64,000 nucleotides of DNA from Planctomycetales bacterium 71-10 (GTDB lineage: Bacteria > Planctomycetota > Planctomycetia > Isosphaerales > Isosphaeraceae), in the NCBI GenBank assembly GCA_001898385.1, contig MKTT01000090.1, positions 1,703 through 65,702 on the forward strand, written 5' to 3'. Shown piece by piece: positions 52,551-59,634 of the stretch (positions are counted from its first letter, which is position 1; the number at the start of each line of letters is the position of its first letter). The translations under genes were made by a program, and so were the position numbers. Below the pieces are notes generated by a model that searched no databases, was not told the DNA's origin, and was given only the letters and a program-made list of their open reading frames with translations.

Positions 52551-53822
52551 GTGTCGACCGAGCTGTATGTCGGCGGTCCGATCGGTTGGATGGCCGGCGA
52601 GGATTCGCAGGTCGAGGTCTACGATCGCGTCCTGGAGACGGCGGCGGACCGTCCGGAGAAGGACTCGCTGCCGATCGTCCCCGACCCGGCCTCCGATCAT
52701 GTCGATGTCGACCGCAGGCGTCGGCGCGAGGACGTGGAGCTGAAGCACGATCGGATCCGGGAGCTGCTCGACCGCACAGGTCAGGACGCCGTGGTGCTCG
52801 GCCGGGCCGACTCGATCGCATGGTTCACCTCGGGCGGGGACCTGGCGCAGGATTACTGCTCGGACAACAGCTCGATCCTCCTCTTCATCAATCGGAATTG
52901 TCGGGCCGTGGTCGCCGACAACGTCCAGAGCAGCCGGATTTTCGAGGAGGAGCTGGCGGGGATGGGCTTCCAGCTCAAGGAACGCCCCTGGTTCGACGAC
53001 CCGCATCGGGTGGTGGCCGAGCTGTGCCACAACAAGCGGGTCGCCACCGACCTGTCGGCCGAGGGCTGCCCCCAGTGGCGGCGGGCGCTCGACCCCATCC
53101 GCGACCTGCGCCGGCAGTTGACCCCGCTGGAGCGCCAGCGGCTCCGCGAATTGGGGCGGACCCTCACGCTGGCCGTCGAGGCGACCTGCCGCAACTTCGA
53201 CCGCGGCGAGCGCGAGGCCGACGTCGCCGGCCACCTGGCGCATCGCCTGATCCGCGAGGGGGTCGCGCCGGTCGACCTCCGCGTCGCCAGCGACGACCGC
53301 CTCGGGCGGTTCCGGCAGCCCACGTTCAAGGCCGCGCCGATCCTGAAGAAGGCCACCATCGCCGTCACCGGCCGTCGCCACGGCCTCTGCGCCTCGGTCA
53401 CGCGGACCGTCTCGTTCGGCCCGCCGGAGGACGACTTCCGGGCGAACCACACGCTCGCCGCGATGGTCGACGCCACCTGCATCTTCTTCTCGCGCCCCGG
53501 CGAGCCGATCGCCGAGGTCTTCCGCCGCGCCCGGCGCATCTACGAGAAGTTCGACGCCCCCCACGAATGGACGCTGGACTACCAGGGCGTCCTGATCGGC
53601 TACTCCCCCCGCGAGGCCCTGCTCACCCCGGACAGCCCCATCACCCTCGAACCGAACATGGCCGTCTGCTGGAACCCCAGCGTCGGGTCGGCCCGCTCGG
53701 AGGACACCATCGTCGTCGACTCGCGGGGCTTCGAGGTCGTCACCGCGGCCCAGGATTGGCCCCAGGTGGAGGTGGCCGTCAAGGGCTACAGCCTCCCCAG
53801 GCCCGCCATCCTCGAACGCTGA
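52551..53822 (+). CDS. M24 (creatinase/prolidase)-like protein with degenerate metal site
   Basis: 423 aa from the GTG at 52551, which has CGGGGGA just upstream; the ATG at 52590 is a second option and the frame is open to 52365. The N-terminal creatinase-type domain shows 'VVLGRADSIAWFTSGGDLAQ'. The C-terminal 'pita-bread' domain keeps the overall order but 'SVTRT' replaces S-D-x-T-R-T, 'AVTGRRHGL' lacks the first Asp, 'EWTLDYQG' stands where the HGxG His is expected, and 'CWNP' replaces the usual IEP. Only the last Glu (in 'SEDTIVV') is kept. A metal-dependent peptidase activity is therefore unlikely, and a binding or regulatory role is possible. Confidence 0.8.
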   Translation: MSTELYVGGPIGWMAGEDSQVEVYDRVLETAADRPEKDSLPIVPDPASDHVDVDRRRRREDVELKHDRIRELLDRTGQDAVVLGRADSIAWFTSGGDLAQDYCSDNSSILLFINRNCRAVVADNVQSSRIFEEELAGMGFQLKERPWFDDPHRVVAELCHNKRVATDLSAEGCPQWRRALDPIRDLRRQLTPLERQRLRELGRTLTLAVEATCRNFDRGEREADVAGHLAHRLIREGVAPVDLRVASDDRLGRFRQPTFKAAPILKKATIAVTGRRHGLCASVTRTVSFGPPEDDFRANHTLAAMVDATCIFFSRPGEPIAEVFRRARRIYEKFDAPHEWTLDYQGVLIGYSPREALLTPDSPITLEPNMAVCWNPSVGSARSEDTIVVDSRGFEVVTAAQDWPQVEVAVKGYSLPRPAILER

Positions 53823-53849
53823 GCCTATCGCACGGTCGTCGGCCTCTCT

Positions 53850-53855
53850 TAGAAT
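53850..53855 (+). promoter_or_regulatory. -10-like hexamer before the beta-lactamase-NamZ gene
   Basis: TAGAAT at 53850-53855 lies 72 bases before the GTG start at 53928. The -35 region is weak. It is part of the recurrent TAGAAT set in this window. Confidence 0.35.
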
Positions 53856-53927
53856 GAGGATCTTCGGTCGGACGCCGGATGCGCGATCCGGGTCGATCGG
53901 GTCTTCCCATCGAGAGGTGCAGCGACC

Positions 53928-56324
53928 GTGAAACAGCGGATTACGGCCTGGATGTTGGTCGGGCTCCTGGGTTTCGGAGGCGTCGCCCGCGGCTGGCAGG
54001 GTGCCGGGGAGACGGCTCCGGAGGACGTCGACGTCCGCCTGCTCGGGTTCGACCCCGATCGGTTGGCGAAGCTCGACGCCGCGGTCGAGGAGGCCGTGAA
54101 CGGAGGCGTGGTCCCCGGCGCGGTGCTCGTGGTCGGTCGTAACGGCGTCGCCGCCTACGCCAAGGCGTTCGGCAAGAAGGCCGTCGAGCCCACGGCCGAG
54201 CCGATGACGCTCGACACCATCTTCGACATGGCCTCGCTCACCAAGCCGATCGCCACGGCGTCGTCGGTGATGGCCCTGATCGAGGACGGCAAGGTCCGCA
54301 AGTCCGACCCCATCGTCAAGTATTTCCCCGAGCTGGACAACCACGGCAAGGGGCGGATCACGATCGAGCACCTCCTGCGCCACCGCGCCGGCCTGATCCC
54401 CGACAACTCCATCGACGACTACAAGGACGGCCCCGAGGCCGCCTGGAAGAAGATCGCCGAGTTGCAGCCGGTCGCGAAGCCCGGGTCCAAGTTCATCTAC
54501 TCGGACGTCTGCTTCATCATCCTCGGCAAGCTGGTGGAGAAGGTCTCCGGCAAGCCCCTGGACGTCTTCGCGTCCGAGCGGATCTTCAAGCCGGCCGGCA
54601 TGACCGACGCCCACTTCCGGCCCCTGGCCGGCGACCCGTCGACCTTCCCCGCCGTCGGTCGGATCGCCCCGACCGAGAAGGAAGGCGAGACGATGCTCCG
54701 CGGCGTCGTCCACGACCCGCGGTCGCGTGCTTTGGGCGGCGTGGCGGGTCACGCGGGGCTGTTCGCGACGGCCGAGGACGTGACGAAGTTCGCCGGGATG
54801 CTGCTCCGCGAAGGCGTCGGCGAGGACGGGGCCCAGGTCCTCAGCCCGCTGACGATCCGCCTGATGATCGACCCGGGAGACACGCCGGCCGGCCAGCGTC
54901 GCGGCCTGGGGTGGGACGTCGCCACCGGCTTCAGCGGGCCGCGCGGGGAACTGTTCGGGCCTTCCAGCTTCGGCCACACCGGGTTCACCGGCACCAGCAT
55001 CTGGGTCGATCCGGATACCGGCGTCCATGTCGTCCTGCTGACCAGCCGGCTCCACCCGACCGGGGGCGGGTCGCCGACCTCCCTGCGTCGCGACGTCGCC
55101 ACGCTGGCCGCCGCGGCGCTCGTCGAGCCGCCGATGTACGAGGAGGTCGACGAGGCCGCCCCCGCCGACGCCGTCGCCGCGGCCCCGCCGGTGAAGTGCG
55201 GGATCGACGTCCTCGCCGCCCGCGGGTTCGACATCTTGAAAGGGAAGCGGGTCGGCCTGGTCACGAACCACACCGGCCGCTCGGCCGACGGCCGTTCCAC
55301 CATCGACGTCCTCTTCGCCGCCCCCGGCGTCAAGCTCGTCAAGCTGTTCAGCCCCGAGCACGGCCTCCGCGGGATCCTCGACCACGAGAAGGTCGCCGGC
55401 GGCACCGACGAGAAGACGGGCCTCCCCATCATCAGCCTGTACGAAGGGAAGAAGCGGAAGCCGCAGGCCGAGGACATCGCCGACCTCGACGTGCTGGTGT
55501 ACGACATCCAGGACGTCGGCGTCCGCTACTACACCTACATCTCCACCCTCGGGCTGATGCTCGAAGCCGCGAAGGAGAACGGCAAGAAGGCGGTCGTCCT
55601 GGACCGCCCCAACCCCATTGGCGGCGTCGCGTTCGGCGGGCCGGTGCGGGACGAGATGGAGGGGACCTTCGTCGCTTACCACGCCATCCCGATCCGCCAC
55701 GGCATGACCGTCGGCGAACTGGCGAAGTTCTACAACGCGGAGCGCAAGATCGAGGCCGACCTGGAGGTCGTCGCCTGCGAGAACTGGACCCGCGGCATGC
55801 TCTACGACGCCACCGGGCTCCTGTGGGTGAACCAGTCGCCCAACATGCGGAGCCTGACGGAGGCGCTGCTGTATCCGGGCGTCGGCTGGATGGAGGGGAC
55901 GAACCTGGCCACCGGCCGCGGCACCGACACCCCCTTCGAACGCGTCGGGGCACCCTGGATCAAGCCCGTCGAGTGGGCACGGACGCTCAACGCGATGCGT
56001 CTCCCCGGCGTCAGCTTCTCGGCCGTGGAGTTCACCCCGACCGAGCGCCAGCACAAGGGCGAGAAGTGCGGCGGCGTCTACATCCAGATCACCGACCGCG
56101 ACGCCTTCGACCCGATCAAGATGGGCCTCGGCCTCGCGCTTTCGCTCCGCCGCGACTACAAGGACGAGTGGAAGCCCGAGAGGATGCCCACCCTCCTGAC
56201 CAGTCAGTCCACCTACCAGGCCATCCTGGACCTCAAGAGCCCCGACCAGATCGAGGCCCTGTGGGTCCAGGGCCTCGCCGACTTCGAGGCCGTCCGGGAC
56301 AAGTACCTGATCTATCCCGAATGA
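53928..56324 (+). CDS. Fusion of serine beta-lactamase/AmiE-like domain and NamZ (DUF1343) exo-N-acetylmuramidase
   Basis: 798 aa, GTG start with GAGAGG upstream. A signal peptide (1-23) is followed by a beta-lactamase-family domain (about 38-400) with S103-LT-K106, Y191-S-D193, and the later 'FGHTGFTG' (H-x-G). From about 423 the protein is DUF1343: 'GLVTNHTGRSADG', 'FSPEHGLRG', 'VYDIQDVGVRYYTYISTL', 'LDRPNPIGG' and 'NLATGRGTDTPFE'. In Bacillus subtilis a separate beta-lactamase-fold amidase (AmiE) and NamZ, with NagZ, recycle muropeptides. Here the two are one chain, so a secreted peptidoglycan-scavenging enzyme is likely. Both active sites look intact. Confidence 0.9.
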   Translation: MKQRITAWMLVGLLGFGGVARGWQGAGETAPEDVDVRLLGFDPDRLAKLDAAVEEAVNGGVVPGAVLVVGRNGVAAYAKAFGKKAVEPTAEPMTLDTIFDMASLTKPIATASSVMALIEDGKVRKSDPIVKYFPELDNHGKGRITIEHLLRHRAGLIPDNSIDDYKDGPEAAWKKIAELQPVAKPGSKFIYSDVCFIILGKLVEKVSGKPLDVFASERIFKPAGMTDAHFRPLAGDPSTFPAVGRIAPTEKEGETMLRGVVHDPRSRALGGVAGHAGLFATAEDVTKFAGMLLREGVGEDGAQVLSPLTIRLMIDPGDTPAGQRRGLGWDVATGFSGPRGELFGPSSFGHTGFTGTSIWVDPDTGVHVVLLTSRLHPTGGGSPTSLRRDVATLAAAALVEPPMYEEVDEAAPADAVAAAPPVKCGIDVLAARGFDILKGKRVGLVTNHTGRSADGRSTIDVLFAAPGVKLVKLFSPEHGLRGILDHEKVAGGTDEKTGLPIISLYEGKKRKPQAEDIADLDVLVYDIQDVGVRYYTYISTLGLMLEAAKENGKKAVVLDRPNPIGGVAFGGPVRDEMEGTFVAYHAIPIRHGMTVGELAKFYNAERKIEADLEVVACENWTRGMLYDATGLLWVNQSPNMRSLTEALLYPGVGWMEGTNLATGRGTDTPFERVGAPWIKPVEWARTLNAMRLPGVSFSAVEFTPTERQHKGEKCGGVYIQITDRDAFDPIKMGLGLALSLRRDYKDEWKPERMPTLLTSQSTYQAILDLKSPDQIEALWVQGLADFEAVRDKYLIYPE

Positions 56325-56605
56325 GTCGCGCGACGTCGGCCCCTCCTCTCGCGACGAGGGGCCGACGCGATGCGGCGATTTTGGCTCCGTTCGGGGGAAG
56401 CACGCTTCCCTTGGATCGGGCGTAAATGATTTACTGAATTCAATTTGAGTGCGACGAAGTCTTGGCTTCGATCGTCGTTTTCGAAGTGTCGCCGACGGAA
56501 CCCCGGGCCTCCGATCCTCGGGGTCGAAGGCGAGTTAGGCCAGGACTTTTCGAGAGTCCTCGCTAATGACCACCGGCCTGTCGACGGAAGGCTTGTTGGG
56601 AGGGA

Positions 56606-56673
56606 GGTCCGGGCGGCCCGCCCGGACGTCTCCATTCCGGAGGCCGCCTACGTCCGGGCGGGCCGCCCGGACC
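56606..56673. repeat. 24-base perfect inverted repeat
   Basis: The left arm 56606-56629 and the right arm 56650-56673 are exact reverse complements, with a 20-base spacer that can itself fold (CTCC/GGAG). Each arm is also nearly self-complementary around one central base (10-base stems). It could form a cruciform or act as a bidirectional terminator. No T tract is present. Confidence 0.7.
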
Positions 56674-56985
56674 ACCGTTCGGGGACCCTCGGCGGCCCGG
56701 TGCTGGGATCCGACGTAATGCCGCGTCCACCGACCAGTTGAGCCGCGCCTCGGTGGTGACTGGCGAGGACTGTCGGACTTTTCGACTCGGAATTCCGGTG
56801 GACGGGAGAAGACTCGACGTCTCCGCGGCGGAAGCGGGGACGATTGGCTGGCGGGGCGGTTCACCCCTCGAATCAAGCCTCGCGAGTTGTCAAAGATCCT
56901 CCGCTCGCGAGTATGGTCCGCATCCGGGCCGTGCGGATTTCAGGATTCGGAAAAGATCCCGGCCCTCCAGGATTATGGGGCGGAT

Positions 56986-57029
56986 ATCCTGACGGCCTTC
57001 CCCCCGCGAGCGGGGAAGGCGGTCAGGAT
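56986..57029. repeat. Long hairpin, 18-base stem with one mismatch
   Basis: ATCCTGACGGCCTTCCCC (56986-57003) pairs with 57012-57029 with a single mismatch and an 8-base loop. It lies 137 bases beyond the Rad52-family stop, in the convergent gap. A termination or REP-like role is possible. Confidence 0.6.
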
Positions 57030-57087
57030 GGCACCCTCGACCCCGACGCGATTCGCCAAAATCCAAAGGCACACCCACCCGCAATCG

Positions 57088-57139
57088 CGCACCTCCCGGA
57101 TTTGGGATCAGGATGAATGATCCCGCGCCGGGAGGTGCG
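57088..57139 (-). terminator. Nested hairpin after the Rad52-family gene
   Basis: Outer arms CGCACCTCCCGG (57088-57099) and their complement (57128-57139) form a perfect 12-base stem. Inside it GGGATCA (57104-57110) and TGATCCC (57118-57124) form a second perfect 7-base stem with a 7-base loop. It begins 26 bases past the gene's stop on the minus strand, as a terminator would, though it has no T run. Confidence 0.55.
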
Positions 57140-57165
57140 CCCTTTCGACCCGCGGGCGGGCGGCC

Positions 57166-57954
57166 TCAGCGGCGACCGCCCGAGCCGGCGAGGGCGGCAC
57201 CCTCGGACTTCAGGGTGGTGAGGAGGCGGAGGGCTTCGGTGTGGCCCTGGTCCACCTGCTCGCCGCTCCACTGGACCATCCGGGGCGGGAAGTGGTGGTC
57301 CTTGCCCCAATCGGTCAGGGTGCGCAGGAGGTCGACGCCGAGCTTCTCGTCGCGTTCCTTGATCCAGGCGAAGAGGGCCTTGCCCGACTTCGGCGGAGCG
57401 CCAGGGCCCGCGTTCGACCCGGCGGCCGTCCGCGAGGGCTGGAGCGTCTCGACTTCAACGTCCCCGGCCGGCTCGGCGATCGCGGCGACGGGGGCCGTCG
57501 GCTGCGGGGCGGGGGCGGGGTGGCCGTTGGGCGCCGCCTGCTGCTCGCGCTGCTCGCGACGGGAGCGGATCAGGGCCTCCCGGATCGAGGGGGGGACGCC
57601 GTCGCCGTAGAGGTAGCGGGCCACCCCATACTTGACGGCCGCGCGCTTGAAGGCGTCGGAGAAGCCGGTCTTCTCGTAGTCGCTGGTGTCGGCCGTGGTG
57701 GTGAAGCCGCCGGCGTCGCTCTTGGTCACGGTCGAGCCGTCCGGGAGCCGGACCGTCAGCTTGCAGATGACGGCGTTCTCCATCGGCGTGTACTCGTCCC
57801 ACCAGTTCTCGGGGCCGAGCACCTCGTCGAGGCGGTTCATGACGGTGCGGGCGGTCACATATTGCAGGTCGCGGCCGGCCTGGTTGCGGGTCCGCACCTC
57901 GTCGGCCGCGAACGGGGCGGCGAGCGCCGCGAAGATCGAGATGTGCTGGGACAT
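57166..57954 (-). CDS. Rad52/Rad22-family single-strand annealing protein
   Basis: 262 aa, AGGGG before the ATG. 'AGRDLQYVTARTVMNRLDEVLGPENWWDEY' (in part) and 'SDAFKRAAVKYGVARYLY' are the marks of the Rad52/Rad22 annealing domain (residues about 15-120). A Pro/Ala/Gln-rich linker (about 130-190) leads to a C-terminal basic/helical part. Such proteins anneal complementary single strands during recombinational repair and are common in phages. Here it stands alone on the chromosome with its own promoter and a strong upstream terminator. No recombinase, exonuclease or phage gene lies beside it. Confidence 0.88.
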   Translation of the reverse strand: MSQHISIFAALAAPFAADEVRTRNQAGRDLQYVTARTVMNRLDEVLGPENWWDEYTPMENAVICKLTVRLPDGSTVTKSDAGGFTTTADTSDYEKTGFSDAFKRAAVKYGVARYLYGDGVPPSIREALIRSRREQREQQAAPNGHPAPAPQPTAPVAAIAEPAGDVEVETLQPSRTAAGSNAGPGAPPKSGKALFAWIKERDEKLGVDLLRTLTDWGKDHHFPPRMVQWSGEQVDQGHTEALRLLTTLKSEGAALAGSGGRR

Positions 57955-58062
57955 GGGCGTGATCCCCTGAGGTCCTGGGTCCGCGACGATGTCGAGCGCC
58001 CTTCATCCTGAGGCCGGGCGATTGGAGCGACCATCCTTCTCGGCTCGATCGTCATTTCCCTT

Positions 58063-58081
58063 ACACTCGATTGTATAGTGT
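58063..58081. promoter_or_regulatory. Operator-like palindrome over the Rad52-family promoter
   Basis: ACACT (58063-58067) and AGTGT (58077-58081) are inverted repeats 9 bases apart that enclose the -10 hexamer (58070-58075). Binding here would block transcription of the annealing-protein gene. The regulator is unknown; it does not match the classic LexA boxes I know. Confidence 0.4.
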
Positions 58082-58097
58082 TCCTGCGTTCAGTCAA
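58070..58097 (-). promoter_or_regulatory. Sigma-70-like promoter for the Rad52-family gene
   Basis: On the minus strand TTGACT (58092-58097) and TACAAT (58070-58075) are 16 bases apart. The transcript would start near 58062, about 108 bases before the ATG at 57954. It is one of the best promoter matches in the window. Confidence 0.6.
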
Positions 58098-58108
58098 TGG
58101 CCGGGGCG

Positions 58109-58151
58109 AAAAAAAGGCCGCCCCTCCGGGCCGTGGGGCGGGAGGGGCGGC
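58109..58151 (-). terminator. Rho-independent terminator of the small membrane protein gene
   Basis: On the minus strand an 11-base perfect stem (GCCGCCCCTCC with its complement, 58117-58127 and 58141-58151) is followed by a run of seven T (58109-58115 as A on the plus strand). It lies 27 bases after the small gene's stop and directly before the Rad52-family promoter. It is the only classical intrinsic terminator I find here. Confidence 0.85.
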
Positions 58152-58178
58152 TTCGATGAGGCTGGGGCTCGTCGTCGA

Positions 58179-58475
58179 TCAGCAGCGGGCCGGGATGGCG
58201 GCCGTGGGGGTCGAGGCGAGCTGGGCGGGGGCCGTCGCGAGGGCCGAGGGGGTCGGCGCGGCGGACGAGACGGACACCTTCCATTCGTACTTCATGAGCA
58301 GCAGCGCCATCAGGATGCACGAGATGACGACGGCCGCCAGGGAGATGCCCAGGAGGGCGACGTAGATGTCGCTCTTGGCGGCGGGGACGAGGACGCCGCG
58401 GGCCCCGCGGGGGGCGGCGGCGGCCCGCGACGCGCCGGAGGGATTAGAGCCGCGGCCGGATCGTAGACGAGACAA
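58179..58475 (-). CDS. Small single-pass membrane protein, TTG start
   Basis: 98 aa. The TTG at 58475 has GGAGGG 6 bases upstream, and the start lies inside the last 32 bases of the coiled-coil gene, so the two are translationally coupled. A membrane helix at about 39-60 (VALLGISLAAVVISCILMALLL) is followed by 'KYEWKVSVSS' and an Ala/Pro/Thr-rich tail. I know no named family. The terminator right after it supports a real gene. Confidence 0.7.
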   Translation of the reverse strand: MSRLRSGRGSNPSGASRAAAAPRGARGVLVPAAKSDIYVALLGISLAAVVISCILMALLLMKYEWKVSVSSAAPTPSALATAPAQLASTPTAAIPARC

Positions 58476-59304
58476 TGTCGCCCTCCTGTATCTTCTTGCC
58501 CTGGTAGGTGTTGCCGATCACTTGAAGGACGGCCTGGTTGGGCTCGACCGAGATGACCTTGGCCTTGCCGAGATACTCGCCGCGACCGGGGGTGGTCCGC
58601 ATGATGTACAGCTCGTGGCCGACGACCAGGCCGTCGTTCGACCCGATGGTGATCTCGAACTTGCGGTTGTTGGCGTCGATCCGCTTGGCCTCGCCGACGA
58701 CCGGCGGGGGGCTCTCGATGCCGGTGATCTGGGTGATGTCGTCCGACAGCCCGTTGGACCGCAGGAGGGTCGAATACTTGGCGACCCGCTCCTTGAGGTC
58801 GGTGTTGTTCTTGGTGGCCGACTCCAGGGCCCGCTCCATCTCGCGGATCTTGTCGTTCAGCTCGGCGACGTGGAGCTTGAACTCGTTCGCCTGGGCCTCG
58901 ACGGCCGACTTCTGCTCGCGGAGCTGGAGGGTCTCCTTGCGGTTGGCCTCCGCCTCGTCGAGCGCCGTCTTGGCGCTCTGCTGGGCCGTCGCCACCTGCC
59001 CCGACGCCGTGGTGATCTGCTGCTGGGCCGTCTGGTTCTGCTGCTCGACGGCCGCGACCTTGTCGCCGAGCTGCTTCGCCTGCTGCTCGTAGTTGGCCTT
59101 CTGGGTGTCGAGGTCCTTCTGGGCGGCGGCGGTGTTGGCCTCCGCGTCGCGGAGCTTGGAGGTCAGGTCGTTGACCTTCTTCTTCTCGACCTCCGTCGCG
59201 GCCTTCCAGTTCTTCGAGGTCGTGAAGACCACCGAAGAGACCGCGCTCAATATGAGCGAGAAGGCCATGATGAAGAGGACGAGGATCTTTCCGACGGTAG
59301 TCAT
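58444..59304 (-). CDS. Membrane-anchored coiled-coil protein with C-terminal beta domain
   Basis: 286 aa. A membrane helix (about 5-27) anchors a long coiled coil (about 35-190, rich in Glu/Gln/Lys/Ala heptads) and a C-terminal beta domain (about 205-286; 'FEITIGSNDGLVVGHELYIMR' and 'AKVISVEPNQAVLQVIG'). The layout recalls MreC-like or other envelope scaffolds, but the domain is not identical to MreC. It would lie in the periplasm or at the cell surface. AGGATGGGACC precedes the ATG. The small membrane protein starts within its 3' end. Confidence 0.8.
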   Translation of the reverse strand: MTTVGKILVLFIMAFSLILSAVSSVVFTTSKNWKAATEVEKKKVNDLTSKLRDAEANTAAAQKDLDTQKANYEQQAKQLGDKVAAVEQQNQTAQQQITTASGQVATAQQSAKTALDEAEANRKETLQLREQKSAVEAQANEFKLHVAELNDKIREMERALESATKNNTDLKERVAKYSTLLRSNGLSDDITQITGIESPPPVVGEAKRIDANNRKFEITIGSNDGLVVGHELYIMRTTPGRGEYLGKAKVISVEPNQAVLQVIGNTYQGKKIQEGDIVSSTIRPRL

Positions 59305-59634
59305 GGTCCCATCCTACCATTCAAAGTAAGACGGCCGGCCAACCACCCGCGCGACGTATCCGCCGTGCGTCCGAGACGGGATCGGGCTTGGACCGTGGTA
59401 ATCCCTGGAGATATGGCGGGACCCCCCGACGACGCCGGGCCGTGGGGGCACTTCCCTACATTCGAATGTAACGCCGCGTCGCCCGCGACGACAAGGGCCG
59501 CTCATGCCGCAACACGAGAAAGCCACACGAGAACCAGTCCCGCGTCCGTCGGCGCAACTTGCCCAAAATCTAACCCACGACCGGGGGGAAGGCAAGCGGC
59601 GCAAAGTGGAGATGGAGGTCGAACGGGCGAATCT
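59305..59634. other. 330-base intergenic stretch between lnt and the coiled-coil gene
   Basis: No gene is supported; one 96-residue open frame on the minus strand lacks a ribosome site and coding character. A 14-base perfect palindrome at 59457-59470 stands out and is listed separately. A TAGGAT hexamer just before the coiled-coil gene is a possible -10. Confidence 0.5.
59457..59470. promoter_or_regulatory. Perfect 14-base palindrome TACATTCGAATGTA
   Basis: The sequence is its own reverse complement and is AT-rich in a GC-rich setting. It lies 153 bases before the coiled-coil gene on the minus strand and may be a binding site for a dimeric regulator. No known consensus is recognised. Confidence 0.45.

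Larger units (their letters stand above)
56325..57165. other. 841-base convergent intergenic region with three large hairpins
   Basis: No convincing gene is seen; short open frames lack start signals. The region holds a 24-base perfect inverted repeat (56606-56673), an 18-base stem with one mismatch (56986-57029) and a nested hairpin (57088-57139), each annotated separately. It lies between the NamZ fusion and the Rad52-family gene, which converge here. Confidence 0.6.

Noticed and set aside
52491..56054. A 1187-residue minus-strand frame opposite the M24-like and NamZ fusion genes.
   Set aside because: Composition is that of an antisense shadow and the sense genes are unambiguous.
57166..57954. 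Rad52-family gene as a sign of a prophage.
   Set aside because: No integrase, capsid, terminase, portal or other phage gene is present anywhere near; neighbours are housekeeping genes.
59314..59604. A 96-residue minus-strand frame between lnt and the coiled-coil gene.
   Set aside because: No ribosome site, Arg/Ser/Pro-rich random composition, and it spans the palindrome at 59457.
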